Source: Williamsia limnetica (lineage in GTDB: Bacteria > Actinomycetota > Actinomycetes > Mycobacteriales > Mycobacteriaceae). From it: DNA of 64,000 nt. The DNA is taken from assembly GCF_003217475.1 (NCBI RefSeq), contig NZ_QJSP01000008.1, forward strand, positions 124,001 to 188,000, read 5' to 3'. The notes under the pieces are model-generated. The model was not told the DNA's origin, did not search any database, and saw nothing but the letters and a program-made list of their open reading frames with translations. Below, piece by piece: positions 25,312-33,944 of the stretch. Numbering within the stretch: the stretch's first letter is position 1; each line of letters opens with the position of its first letter. The position numbers were made by a program, and so were the translations under genes.

Positions 25312-26331
25312 ATGGCCGGCAGCGGAAGCGCCCATCTTCGCGGCGACGAGGCACTCCTGAGTGTGCAGGACCTCGTCGTCGAATACCCGACCCGCGCGGG
25401 CACTGTGCAGGCGGTCTCTCGCATCAGTTTCGACGTCATGCCCGGTGAAACACTGGGCATTGTCGGCGAATCCGGGTGCGGGAAATCGACGACCGGACGC
25501 GCCATCCTTCGTCTCGATCGGGTGACCGCCGGTCACATCAGATTCGGCGACGATTGGATCGACAAGGTCGACGAGAAGCGCATGCGCAAGCTGCGTCGCG
25601 ACATGCAGATGATCTTCCAAGATCCCGTCAGCTCTCTCAACCCACGGCGTGCGGTCAAGGAGATCGTCGTCGAGGGCATGGCGGTGGCCGGTTCACCGAA
25701 GGCAGAACGAGTCACCAAGTCTGCTGAGGTTCTCGACTCGGTGGGTCTGCCCCCTGACCGGTACTCGGATGTACTACCCCGTGCCCTGTCCGGCGGTCAG
25801 GCCCAGCGTGTGGCAATCGCCCGCGCACTAGCACTCAATCCCCGTCTCCTGATCTGCGACGAGCCGGTGTCGGCCCTCGACGTCTCCGTTCAGGCTCAGA
25901 TACTGAACCTGATCGAAGACCTCAAGAAGGAGTTCGACCTCACCGTCGTCTTCATAGCCCACGACCTGGGCGTGGTGCGCACCGTGAGCGACAACGTCAT
26001 GGTCATGTACCTCGGCAAGGTGTGCGAGTTCGGTGACTCCGTGGAGATCTACGACAATCCAGCCCACCCCTACACCCGGGCACTGCTCGACTCGGTCCCT
26101 CTGACCGATCCGGAGAAAGGCTTCGCCGGCCCCGCGCTGGAGGGCGATGTACCGTCGCCGTTGTCGCCGCCCACCGGTTGCCGGTTCCGCACCCGATGCC
26201 CGAAAGCGCAAGAGCGTTGCGCTGCAGAGGAACCTGAGATGCACGAGGTCAAGCCCGGACAGTTCGTGGCCTGCCACTTCCCGCTGGAGGTCGTACCAAA
26301 AGTCGCGCCGGTCCTGGCCAAGCAACTCTGA
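25312..26331 (+). CDS. ABC transporter ATP-binding protein (DppF-like)
   Basis: 339 residues. Walker [10 protein letters not shown] near residue 50, signature [14 protein letters not shown] near 160, Walker [13 protein letters not shown] near 180, and the C-terminal [15 protein letters not shown] Cys-rich extension shared with DppD. It is the last gene of the dppBCADF operon; a strong 19-bp hairpin follows 18 bp after the stop. Confidence 0.92.
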   Translation: MAGSGSAHLRGDEALLSVQDLVVEYPTRAGTVQAVSRISFDVMPGETLGIVGESGCGKSTTGRAILRLDRVTAGHIRFGDDWIDKVDEKRMRKLRRDMQMIFQDPVSSLNPRRAVKEIVVEGMAVAGSPKAERVTKSAEVLDSVGLPPDRYSDVLPRALSGGQAQRVAIARALALNPRLLICDEPVSALDVSVQAQILNLIEDLKKEFDLTVVFIAHDLGVVRTVSDNVMVMYLGKVCEFGDSVEIYDNPAHPYTRALLDSVPLTDPEKGFAGPALEGDVPSPLSPPTGCRFRTRCPKAQERCAAEEPEMHEVKPGQFVACHFPLEVVPKVAPVLAKQL

Positions 26332-26349
26332 CATCCACGGACCAGACGA

Positions 26350-26391
26350 CATCAGGGGCCGGTGAGCAAACATGCTCACCGGCCCCTGATG
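26350..26391. terminator. bidirectional hairpin terminator between dppF and the P450 gene
   Basis: Bases 26350-26368 pair perfectly with 26373-26391 (19 bp, GGGGCCGGTGAGCA/TGCTCACCGGCCCC core) around a 4-nt AACA loop. It lies between convergent genes and can end both transcripts. No T-tract follows on either strand. Confidence 0.85.
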
Positions 26392-26453
26392 CATTGGCTG
26401 CCAAAAGCTCACGAGCCCCGGTCAGCGAGTGCGCGCCGACCGGGACTTTCGCG

Positions 26454-27707
26454 TCAGGTCACATCGAACAGCACCGGAATCGCCGTGGCGCCACGCTCAT
26501 ACATTCCGACGAATGCGGGTTGTTCCGCGGTCTCGTCGAGTCGCAGGTTCGGCAACCGGTCCAACAATGCGTTCAGTCCAACGGTCATCTCGGCACGCGC
26601 GACATGCATACCCAGGCACATGTGCGCTCCCTGGCCGAATGCCAGAGTGGGCCGCTTCTTTCGGTGGATGTCGAAGACATCCGGATCGTCCCAGCGCTCC
26701 GGGTCGCGATTGGCAGCACCGACGCACAGATGGATCACCGCACCTTTCGGGATGTCCTTACCGAAGAACTCGATGTCTTCGGTCACGAACCGCGAGAACA
26801 TCGGGTCCGTCGGCGTCCAGCGCAGGGTCTCTTCGATGGCAGCTTTCACCAGTGTTCGGTCTTCGCGCACCGCGCCCAGAACGTCGGGACGCTGTAGGAG
26901 CGCGGTGATCGTCATACCCATCTGCTTCCATGTCGTCCCCGAACCTGCCGACAACAAGAGCAAGGAGAACGAGTAGATCTCGTTGTCCGAGAGCCGCTGG
27001 GTCACGCCGTTCTCATCGGTCAACTCCGCCTGCACCAGCACGCTGATCAAGTCGTCTTGCGGCTCGCTGCGCCGCGCCGCGACGATCGGCACCAAGATCT
27101 CGATGACACGCGCCTGGTCGGTGTTGAGGCAGGCCCTGATCTCGAGCGCCTGCTCGACGGGCACGCCGAAGCTACCGGTGATCGTCAATACCGGTATGGC
27201 GGCGCAGAAATCGACGTTGAGTTCGGCGTGACCATCGGCGGAGAACGCCTCGATAAGCTCGTGTACGCACTCCTCGATCCAATTACGGATCCACCACTTG
27301 GCGTTGTTCGGCAGAAATGACGGCTGCACGAGACCGCGGTAGCGGTGGTGTTGCTCGCCCCCCATCGTCAGCATGCTGTTGTTGTGCCCGTACGACCCGG
27401 AGACCGGATCCACCGGCTCGGACGAGGAAGCGAACATCTCCGGGTTCCGGAAGGCCTCGAAGCAGGCCTCGTAGCTGAAGGCGGAGTAGTGCGGACGATC
27501 CGGAAACGGCAGGCCCTGGAAGTACAGGTTCTCGCTGTGCCCGGTGAGTTCGTGAACCGTTCCCTCGTGCACCGGCCCGGTGGTCCGTAGCTCATGCCAG
27601 ATCGGATACGGGTCGGCGGCGTAGAGCCCTCCGGTCAGGGCGTTGTACGAGCTCCTGAGGTCGAACAGCTCTCGCAGGCGGGCGCGGTCAGGCGTCGTTG
27701 TGGTCAT
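26454..27707 (-). CDS. cytochrome P450
   Basis: 417 residues, normal for a soluble bacterial P450. The heme loop is LAFGQGAHMCLGMHVARAEM near residue 355 (FGxGxHxCxG), and ExxR is present in IEETLRW near 285. The I-helix oxygen-activation motif reads LLSAGSGTTWKQMG, with Gly where most P450s have an acidic residue before Thr. It should hydroxylate a hydrophobic substrate with ferredoxin/reductase partners. It lies 51 bp downstream of the APH-type kinase on the same strand, so the two probably share an operon. No ferredoxin gene is adjacent, unlike the P450 at 42799. Confidence 0.9.
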   Translation of the reverse strand: MTTTTPDRARLRELFDLRSSYNALTGGLYAADPYPIWHELRTTGPVHEGTVHELTGHSENLYFQGLPFPDRPHYSAFSYEACFEAFRNPEMFASSSEPVDPVSGSYGHNNSMLTMGGEQHHRYRGLVQPSFLPNNAKWWIRNWIEECVHELIEAFSADGHAELNVDFCAAIPVLTITGSFGVPVEQALEIRACLNTDQARVIEILVPIVAARRSEPQDDLISVLVQAELTDENGVTQRLSDNEIYSFSLLLLSAGSGTTWKQMGMTITALLQRPDVLGAVREDRTLVKAAIEETLRWTPTDPMFSRFVTEDIEFFGKDIPKGAVIHLCVGAANRDPERWDDPDVFDIHRKKRPTLAFGQGAHMCLGMHVARAEMTVGLNALLDRLPNLRLDETAEQPAFVGMYERGATAIPVLFDVT

Positions 27708-27741
27708 CGGGTAATCACTCTTTCGTGATGGAGGGGGCCGT

Positions 27742-27760
27742 GAGAGGGTGCATTCTTCTC
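27742..27760. promoter_or_regulatory. possible operator half-sites before the P450 gene
   Basis: GAGAGGGTGCATTCTTCTC has GAGAG and TTCTC halves, but with 9 rather than 5 bases between them. It lies in the 51-bp gap before the P450 start. It may be a degraded member of the island motif. Confidence 0.25.
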
Positions 27761-28838
27761 AGTGGGGCGTCGCGTACAGATCGGCACTCAGGGCATCGTG
27801 ATCGGCGGCGGCAGACCCCAGACGATGCAGGAGAATCTCGATCAGGCGCGGGTCGACGTGCGCGGTGATACCCCAGAGATAGAAGCCCCTCACGATGCCG
27901 CGGCTCAGTGAACGCCAGGCGAGATCTCGCGACGGCGGCCGGACGCCATTGGCGTCGAGGCAGTCGAGATAGTGGTCGAGCAGATCGCGCTCACTGCTTC
28001 TACGATCGGCAACGGTGAGCGCCGTCGCGATGTGCGTCCCGACGTCGACGTACCACATGCCGCGCTGAACGAGTTGCCAGTCAACCAGACTGGGATGTCC
28101 CTGCGGGTCCAGGAAGAGGTTCCCCACATGGGCGTCGCCATGGATCACGCACCAGTCAGAGGTCGCGTGCTCGGCAGTCAAGGTCGCGGCCAGACGTACG
28201 TACGCCTGCACCAGTCCCGGCGCATCGCGCACCTCGGTGGGGATCCGGAGCCCATTGGGCCCGCTGAAGTTGGCCTCGACCCGCTCGGTGATCGCTTCGA
28301 CCCCCCACGCGCGCAACGCACCATCCAGGCGGGGCTCGAGCCAGTGCGCCTCCGCCCAGCGCGGGCTACCCCACGTGGATGCATGCAGGCGCGCGAACTC
28401 ACCGAGGCTCTGGGCGACCTGCTCTGGTGTGAACGCGCTGGCCGCATCCAGGAATTCGCCGCCGTCAGCAACAACGTCCTCGGTGATGACCACTCCGTGT
28501 CGGGCGGTGGTGTCGTAGTCCGCGTACACACTTCGCAGCGTCTTGGCGCCGCTCTCGGGAGCAAGGTCCCGATAGAAGTACGCCTCACGCTCGCCGACGT
28601 GGCGGGCCTCTCGACCCCTGTCGCTGAAATAGCCTTTGACGCACAGCGCCTTCGACAATCCGTCAGGTACTCCGCCCGCGCATTCGATCGTGAAACGGAC
28701 GTTCGTCGACACACGTTCCACTACCGGCCCCGGAACAACCCGGGTCACCTCGATCCCGGGAAATCGAGGCTGCAGCGCCGCGGTGAGCCATTGCGGCGAC
28801 AGCGCCTCGTCGAGCGTGTCCGGCACCATCACGCTCAT
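27759..28838 (-). CDS. APH-fold phosphotransferase (aminoglycoside-kinase-like)
   Basis: 359 residues with a protein-kinase-like APH fold. The catalytic Brenner loop is CVIHGDAHVGNLFLD near residue 230, followed by the metal-binding LVDWQ near 250. Standalone APH proteins in actinobacterial lipid clusters resemble the kinase domain of mammalian ACAD10/ACAD11, which phosphorylates 4-hydroxyacyl-CoA so that a dehydrogenase domain can remove the phosphate. With so many FadE proteins nearby, a hydroxy-acyl substrate is more plausible than an antibiotic, but this is inference. Four half-site repeats of the island operator lie 39-121 nt upstream. The P450 gene follows. Confidence 0.82.
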   Translation of the reverse strand: MSVMVPDTLDEALSPQWLTAALQPRFPGIEVTRVVPGPVVERVSTNVRFTIECAGGVPDGLSKALCVKGYFSDRGREARHVGEREAYFYRDLAPESGAKTLRSVYADYDTTARHGVVITEDVVADGGEFLDAASAFTPEQVAQSLGEFARLHASTWGSPRWAEAHWLEPRLDGALRAWGVEAITERVEANFSGPNGLRIPTEVRDAPGLVQAYVRLAATLTAEHATSDWCVIHGDAHVGNLFLDPQGHPSLVDWQLVQRGMWYVDVGTHIATALTVADRRSSERDLLDHYLDCLDANGVRPPSRDLAWRSLSRGIVRGFYLWGITAHVDPRLIEILLHRLGSAAADHDALSADLYATPH

Positions 28839-28876
28839 GCCGCTCCCACCCGCCGGCGCGATCGGGTCGAGTCAGG

Positions 28877-28959
28877 ACGAACATACTTCTCGTTTGATGT
28901 AGAACATAGTTTCCGCATACACGAGAATGTAATACTGATTGCGAGAGAATGTAACCCTT
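28877..28959. promoter_or_regulatory. array of four degenerate operator copies upstream of the APH-type kinase
   Basis: Copies at 28877-28891 (ACGAACATACTTCTC), 28900-28914 (TAGAACATAGTTTCC), 28923-28937 (GAGAATGTAATACTG) and 28945-28959 (GAGAATGTAACCCTT) are spaced 22-23 bp centre to centre, about two helical turns. Each keeps at least one good half-site of GAGAA-N5-TTCTC. The array starts 39 nt upstream of the kinase start. Confidence 0.5.
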
Positions 28960-29011
28960 TGACGGACAACGTCCGATCGAATCGCGTTGAGTGGTGGCAG
29001 CCCGCGACGCG

Positions 29012-29860
29012 TCAGCGATCGACGTAGAAGTCGTAGTCGAGTGGTTCGACGCCGCCGTAGGCCGACAGATCAGACACGCCATGTCCGGTGAGCACGTCGG
29101 CATCGATCAGACATTCACCGGTTTCGGCAGCACTGCGAGCCAACACCAGTGCGGCGGCATCGGCCATCACCTCGGGCTCCCGGGCGTGCGAGGCCGCTTC
29201 GGGATCCACCTGCAGGTTCTTGACGGCAGCAGTTGCGATCGTGGTCTCGGGCCACAGGCAGTTGACGGCGATACCCTGCGCTGCGAACTCACTGGCGAAC
29301 CCGAGGGCGAGCACGGTCATCCCGTACTTCGAGAGTGTGTACGCGGGAAACTTCCCGAGCCAGTGCGGTGACATGTTCAGCGGTGGCGAAATCGAGAGAA
29401 TATGCGCATTCGGCGATTTCACCAGATGAGGCAGCGCGGCCTGGGTCAGCGCGAACATGCCCCGGACATTGACGCCCTGCATGAGGTCATACCGTTTCAG
29501 CGGCAGGTCGGCCGTCCCGGCCTCGTTGATGACGCTGGCGTTGTGGACAACGATGTCGATACCGCCGAATGTCGATACCGCGGTGTCCACAGCACGCTGG
29601 ACATCGTCGACATTCCGGACGTCGCCGACCACTCCGACCGCTTTGCCGCCGCTCTCCTGGATCTCGTCTACTGCGGTGTGGATCGTTCCGGGGAGTTTCG
29701 GATGCGGCGTATCGGTCTTGGCCAGCAGCACGATGTTGGCGCCGCGCTCGGCAAGAGCGATCGAGATGGCCAATCCGATTCCGCGACTTCCGCCGGACAT
29801 CAACACAGTTCGGTTCGCGAAAGCGTCCGCGGACAAGGATTCCAGTGAGTTCTTCGCCAT
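29012..29860 (-). CDS. short-chain dehydrogenase, HSDL2-like
   Basis: 282 residues. NAD(P)-binding GGSRGIG follows the first strand (TVLMSGGSRGIGLAISIALA), and the long insertion LLAKTDTPHPKLPGTIHT is characteristic of the hydroxysteroid-dehydrogenase-like 2 group. The catalytic Tyr-x3-Lys is YTLSKYG near residue 175, with Ser in HILSISPPL. Substrates of bacterial members are not established; a hydroxyacyl or sterol-like intermediate would fit. A tandem operator starts 14 nt upstream of its ATG. A 173-bp gap separates it from the downstream kinase, which has its own operator array. Confidence 0.87.
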   Translation of the reverse strand: MAKNSLESLSADAFANRTVLMSGGSRGIGLAISIALAERGANIVLLAKTDTPHPKLPGTIHTAVDEIQESGGKAVGVVGDVRNVDDVQRAVDTAVSTFGGIDIVVHNASVINEAGTADLPLKRYDLMQGVNVRGMFALTQAALPHLVKSPNAHILSISPPLNMSPHWLGKFPAYTLSKYGMTVLALGFASEFAAQGIAVNCLWPETTIATAAVKNLQVDPEAASHAREPEVMADAAALVLARSAAETGECLIDADVLTGHGVSDLSAYGGVEPLDYDFYVDR

Positions 29861-29873
29861 GGCGAAAGCCTAG

Positions 29874-29909
29874 CAGAATCTTATTCTCTCAACAGAGAGC
29901 CGTACTCTC
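29874..29909. promoter_or_regulatory. tandem operator upstream of the HSDL2-like SDR gene
   Basis: CAGAATCTTATTCTC (29874-29888) matches 9 of 10 fixed bases of GAGAA-N5-TTCTC; GAGAGCCGTACTCTC (29895-29909), a perfect palindrome of the GAGAG-N5-CTCTC variant, follows with centres exactly 21 bp apart. The pair overlaps the 3' end of the upstream minus-strand gene and ends 14 nt from the SDR start. Confidence 0.65.
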
Positions 29910-30375
29910 GCACCGTTCCGACAGATCCCGCGCTGAGTACGTCGCGCAGCCGCAGCAACTCCGAGCAACTCGGTGACGTCAGCGGGAACAGTACGACACC
30001 GTCGGCGATGTGAAGAGCGTGGATGTCTGCGATGAGTCCGAGAAGGCCATCCACGGTTCCAACGTAGTGAGCCCCCTGACGCCGCGGGATCGCCGACTCC
30101 GAGAGGCTCCGCCGCGCAGCCGCGCCGCAAGAGCTGACGACTACGTCCAGATCGAGCAGCAGTGGCCCCAAAGCCGCCGAGCGGCCGTCCCGCAGGCGGG
30201 CCGATCGCACCTGCGCATCTCCGAGATCCACTGCCTGGATTCGACTTTCGGCTGCAGGTAGCTGCGCGTCCGCCTCGCCGACCAACCAGGTGTACGACGA
30301 TGGAGGCCCGAGACCGGACGGGTCCGGCCGGTGAGCGAGGCACACCAGCGGACCAATCCGATCGAGAAGTCTCAT
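29881..30375 (-). CDS. small protein resembling the C-terminal part of FMN luciferase-like monooxygenases
   Basis: 164 residues, starting 5 bp after the CitE-like gene in the same direction. The last third (GTVDGLLGLIADIHALHIAD followed by VVLFP and VREYGSLLRE) parallels the end of the FMN monooxygenase encoded three genes upstream (GTAAQIADQMDDWFQARSCD followed by FVIA and TRTEYAGPTLRENL). The barrel core is absent. It could be a truncated paralogue kept as an accessory subunit, or a decaying fragment. The SDR operators overlap its 3' end. Function unknown; the family link is by eye and moderate. Confidence 0.55.
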   Translation of the reverse strand: MRLLDRIGPLVCLAHRPDPSGLGPPSSYTWLVGEADAQLPAAESRIQAVDLGDAQVRSARLRDGRSAALGPLLLDLDVVVSSCGAAARRSLSESAIPRRQGAHYVGTVDGLLGLIADIHALHIADGVVLFPLTSPSCSELLRLRDVLSAGSVGTVREYGSLLRE

Positions 30376-30380
30376 GGCAA

Positions 30381-31289
30381 CTACTCGGCCGGAACCTGGG
30401 CGAGTACTGCCTCCGCGAGCTTCACATGCGCTGCGTCGACGAGTTGACCGTCGACACTGGTGGCACCGAGACCACGCGACTCGGCGTCACGATAGGCCTC
30501 GATGTTGCGCCGGGCGCGGGTGATCTCCTCCTCGGTCGGCGAGTAGACCCGGTTGGCGATGTCGATCTGTGCCGGATGGATGGCCCACTTGCCGTTGAAC
30601 CCCAAAGCGGCTGCGTTACCGGCGTCTTCGGCGTAACCCTCGGTATCCTTGAAATCCGGATAAGGGGCATCGATGGCGAGGATTCCGGCGATGCGGGCGG
30701 CGGTGAGGACCTGCATCCGCGCGTAGTGCCAAAAATCGCCGGGATAGCCGCCACGGGGTTTGAAGTTGGTGTCCACTCGTGCACGCTGCGACACCGACAG
30801 ATCACCGGCCCCGAAGATCAGCGCATCGAGCCGCGGGCTGGCCGTTGCGATCTCCTCGGCATGGGCGACACCGGCAACATCCTCGATCAGCACTTCGAGG
30901 CGAATCTGTTTGGTCAGACCGAGATTCGTCTCGAGCTGGGTCAGCAACACATCGACCCACCACACATCGCGCCCGGAGGTCACCTTGGGCACGATGATCG
31001 TGTCGAGATTCTCGCGAGCACCGGTGACGATCTCGATGATGTCGCCGTGAGCCCACTTGGTCCCGATGTCGTTGACGCGTACGGCCCGGGCGGTCGAGCC
31101 CCAGTCGTAGTCGTTCAGGGCGTGCACGGCTTTTCCGCGGGCCTCTTCCCGGAATGCGGGTGCCACAGCATCTTCCAGGTCGAGGAACACCAGGTCGGCA
31201 TTCGAGGCAGCGGCCTTCGCGAACATACGGTCGTTGGTTGCCGGCGTTGCCAGCTCAGATCGTCGAAGGAGGGGGCGGGTGGAGTTCAT
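30381..31289 (-). CDS. CitE-like HpcH/HpaI aldolase/lyase
   Basis: 302 residues of the citrate lyase beta / malyl-CoA lyase superfamily. Signature segments are ADLVFLDLEDAVAP near residue 32, RLEVLIEDVAGVAHAEEI near 130 (metal Glu), ALIFGAGDLSVSQ near 155 (metal Asp) and GKWAIHPAQI near 220. Members cleave or form C-C bonds in 3-hydroxy-acyl-CoA substrates with Mg2+. It lies 5 bp downstream of the CaiB CoA-transferase and after the FMN monooxygenase, so this operon could oxygenate, CoA-activate and then split a substrate. A second CitE-like gene (35450) is nearby. Confidence 0.88.
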   Translation of the reverse strand: MNSTRPLLRRSELATPATNDRMFAKAAASNADLVFLDLEDAVAPAFREEARGKAVHALNDYDWGSTARAVRVNDIGTKWAHGDIIEIVTGARENLDTIIVPKVTSGRDVWWVDVLLTQLETNLGLTKQIRLEVLIEDVAGVAHAEEIATASPRLDALIFGAGDLSVSQRARVDTNFKPRGGYPGDFWHYARMQVLTAARIAGILAIDAPYPDFKDTEGYAEDAGNAAALGFNGKWAIHPAQIDIANRVYSPTEEEITRARRNIEAYRDAESRGLGATSVDGQLVDAAHVKLAEAVLAQVPAE

Positions 31290-31294
31290 GGTCC

Positions 31295-32524
31295 TCAGAT
31301 GACCTTTCGGGTGCGGAGGTCGCCGATGTGCGAGTCGTCGAGACCAAGGACCTCGGCGAGCACTTCGTTGGTGTGTTGACCGAGCTTGGGTCCGAGTGTG
31401 TCGACGATGCCGGCGCTACCGGAGAATCGCGGAACCGGCGCCTGTACCAGCATGCTCTCGAGTTCGTCGTCGTCGATACGGACGAACACCTGACGGGCCT
31501 GCATCTGGTCGTCGTCGATGAGGTCGGAGATGTCGTACACCGGTGCCGCGGCGATCTCCTGTTCCTCGAAGACGCGCATGGCCTCCTCCAGCGTCTGCTG
31601 CAGAATCCATTCCGCCACCACCGCGTCGACTTCCTCGGCGCGCCCCAGCCGACGCTGCGGATCAGAGAAATCGGGATGCTCGGCAAGATCGTCACGACCG
31701 ATGGCGCGGAAGACCCGGAGCGCGATGGTGGGCGCACTGCCCGACATCGCGAGCCACTTGTCGTCCTTGGTCCGGTAGGTGTTCCGTGGCGCGGAGATGT
31801 TCCAGCGGTTACCCGCGCGATGCGGGACCTTCCCCGTCTGGTCGTAGGTCAGCAGAGATTGCTCCAGCAAACGCGCCAGCGGGTCAACGAGGTTGATGTC
31901 GATGAGTTGGCCGTCACTGCCGTGGACATCGCGGTGATAGAGCGCCATCATGATCGCGTACGCCGCGTTGAGCGACGCCACTCCATCGGCGAGCATGAAC
32001 GCGGGCAGCGTCGGCGGTCCGTCGGCTTCGCCCGTGGTGTGGGCGAATCCGCTCATCGCCTCGCCGAGGGTGCCGAAGCCGGGCCGCGAGGACTTGGGGC
32101 CACTCAGACCGAATCCGGTGACGTGGAGCATGACCAGCTTCGGATTCTCGGCAGAGAGGGCCGCATAATCCAATCCCCACTTGGTGAGGGTGTGCGGCCG
32201 TGTATTGGCGATGACGACGTCGCACTTGGCCGCCAACTCACGAACGAGCGACTGTCCCTCTTCCTTTCGGAGGTCGATCGTGACGGAACGCTTGTTGCGT
32301 CCGACGCTCTTCCACATCAGACCGACGCCGTCCTTTTGAACGCCCCAGCCTCGGATGGCGTCCCCACCTTGGGGCTGTTCGACCTTGATCACATCGGCAC
32401 CGAACTCCCCCAGGTAGGTCGCCGCCAGTGGCGCAGCCGCCAGTGAAGCCATGTCGAGCACCCTGATACCGGCCAGCATCTCACTTCTGGGGCCCGGTGC
32501 AGCAGTGGGTCGAACGTCAGACAC
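31295..32524 (-). CDS. CaiB/BaiF family CoA-transferase
   Basis: 409 residues, the normal length of a type III CoA-transferase. The N-terminus reads IRVLDMASLAAAPLAATYLG and GADVIKVEQPQGGDAIRGWG; VGRNKRSVTIDLRKEEGQSL follows, and LADGVASLNAAYAIMMALYH near residue 180 holds the Asp likely to form the acyl anhydride. It would move CoA onto a carboxylate without ATP. It overlaps the FMN monooxygenase gene by 8 nt and is followed 5 bp later by the CitE-like lyase. An ATP-free activation route beside the AMP-forming ligases suggests a second substrate or a dicarboxylate intermediate. Confidence 0.9.
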   Translation of the reverse strand: MSDVRPTAAPGPRSEMLAGIRVLDMASLAAAPLAATYLGEFGADVIKVEQPQGGDAIRGWGVQKDGVGLMWKSVGRNKRSVTIDLRKEEGQSLVRELAAKCDVVIANTRPHTLTKWGLDYAALSAENPKLVMLHVTGFGLSGPKSSRPGFGTLGEAMSGFAHTTGEADGPPTLPAFMLADGVASLNAAYAIMMALYHRDVHGSDGQLIDINLVDPLARLLEQSLLTYDQTGKVPHRAGNRWNISAPRNTYRTKDDKWLAMSGSAPTIALRVFRAIGRDDLAEHPDFSDPQRRLGRAEEVDAVVAEWILQQTLEEAMRVFEEQEIAAAPVYDISDLIDDDQMQARQVFVRIDDDELESMLVQAPVPRFSGSAGIVDTLGPKLGQHTNEVLAEVLGLDDSHIGDLRTRKVI

Positions 32525-33908
32525 GCGCGCTCTCCTGGTCGGTTGCGAAGGAGTTCGCCGGTTGTTCGAGGCCGAGGTTCTCGCGCAGGGTGGGTCCGGC
32601 GTATTCGGTCCGGGTCAGACCCCGCTGCTGCAGCTCGGGTACGACCATGCGCACGAAGTCCTCGAATGCACCCGGGAAATGCGTTGCCGCGATCACGAAT
32701 CCGTCGCAGGAGCGAGCTTGGAACCAGTCATCCATCTGGTCAGCGATCTGCGCGGCCGTACCGACGAACCGCGGGCCCTGCAGCAGGGTCGCGCGATGGT
32801 TGGCGAGTACCCGCAGTGTGAGCTCGACGTCGGCGCCGACGTGCTTCTTGACGCCCTGCACCAGACCGCGAATGCCCGAGATCGAGTTGATCAGCTCGTC
32901 GGTCACCACATCGTCCAACGAATAACCTGCGAAGTCGAAGTTGGTGACCTCCGACAGCAGGGTCAGCGACGCCATCGGATGTACCAGTTCGTTGAGGAAG
33001 ATCGCTTCCTTGCTCCGTGCGATCTCCTCGGTTTCGCCGACGATCACGTACACCATCGGCAGGAGCCGAACCTTGTCCGCGTCGCGGCCGATCTCGGTGG
33101 CCAGAGCCTTCTGCTGGGTGTACTGGTCGGTGGCAACGGCCTGACTCGGCGCGCCGGTGAAGATGAGGTCGGCCCATTTCGCTGCGAACTCACGGCCACG
33201 GCCAGAGCTGCCTGCCTGGATGATGACCGGGCGCCCCTGCGGGGTTCGGGGAACCGTCAACGGGCCACGCACGCTGAAGAACTCGCCCTTGTGGTTGATC
33301 TCGTGGACCTTCTCGGGATCGGCGAAGTGCCCGCTCTCCTGGTCACCGACGATGGCGTCCTCTTCCCACGAATCCCACAGACGGCTGACCACGTCGATGA
33401 ACTCCTCGGCGCGGTCGTAGCGACGGTCGTGCTCGGTGTGGCTGTCCACGCTGAAGTTGCGGGCCTCGGCATCGTTCACCGAGGTGACGACATTCCACGC
33501 CGCCCGGCCACCGCTGAGGTGGTCGAGTGTGGCGAAGGTCCGAGCGACGTGGAACGGCTCGTAGTAGGTGGTCGAGTACGTCGCGCCGAGACCGAGGTTC
33601 TCCGTGGCGGCCGCGGCAGCGCCCAGGATGGCGGTCAGATCGAGCTTGATCGGCCGGGCACCGTAGCGAACGGCGTCGTCGGCCGAGTCGCCGTAGATCG
33701 ACGGCATCGCGAGCCGGTCGTCGAAGAACATCAGATCGAATCGTCCTTCTTCCAGGACCCGGGCGATGCGCTGGTAGTACTTCAGGTCGAGGTAGTCCCG
33801 AGCCGAGTTCTTGTACCTCCACGAGCCGGCATACACCGAGACGTTCGACGCCTGCATGAATGCCACCAGGGTCATCTGGTCAGTTCTACGAGTCGTCATG
33901 TGGTTCAT
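32517..33908 (-). CDS. FMN-dependent luciferase-like monooxygenase (NtaA/SnaA/DszA type)
   Basis: About 463 residues from the ATG at 33908; an ATG at 33899 is equally plausible with GAGG 9 nt upstream. The NtaA/DszA group is recognised by RYGARPIKLDLTAILGAAAA, YSTTYYEPFHVARTFATLDH, GRAAWNVVTSVNDAEARNFS, PQGRPVIIQAGSSGRGREFA and the C-terminal RTEYAGPTLRENLGL. These enzymes use FMNH2 from a separate reductase, likely the one at 34898-35398, to cleave C-S or C-N bonds or hydroxylate. It heads the operon with CaiB, CitE and the short C-terminal homologue. A 21-bp palindrome (33945-33965) lies 37 nt upstream. Confidence 0.9.
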   Translation of the reverse strand: MNHMTTRRTDQMTLVAFMQASNVSVYAGSWRYKNSARDYLDLKYYQRIARVLEEGRFDLMFFDDRLAMPSIYGDSADDAVRYGARPIKLDLTAILGAAAAATENLGLGATYSTTYYEPFHVARTFATLDHLSGGRAAWNVVTSVNDAEARNFSVDSHTEHDRRYDRAEEFIDVVSRLWDSWEEDAIVGDQESGHFADPEKVHEINHKGEFFSVRGPLTVPRTPQGRPVIIQAGSSGRGREFAAKWADLIFTGAPSQAVATDQYTQQKALATEIGRDADKVRLLPMVYVIVGETEEIARSKEAIFLNELVHPMASLTLLSEVTNFDFAGYSLDDVVTDELINSISGIRGLVQGVKKHVGADVELTLRVLANHRATLLQGPRFVGTAAQIADQMDDWFQARSCDGFVIAATHFPGAFEDFVRMVVPELQQRGLTRTEYAGPTLRENLGLEQPANSFATDQESARV

Positions 33909-33944
33909 CCTCACCTCAGCGCCTCGTTTGCGAGGCGCACTGAA

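Noticed and set aside
27759-28838. APH-type gene as an antibiotic-resistance gene
   Set aside because: No resistance-gene context or mobile element; it shares the operator family of lipid-catabolism genes, so a metabolic kinase is more likely.
29881-30375. Short gene after the CitE-like lyase dismissed as an antisense or chance ORF
   Set aside because: Rejected as chance because it follows the lyase by 5 bp on the same strand and its C-terminus parallels a real LLM protein; kept as a CDS at moderate confidence.
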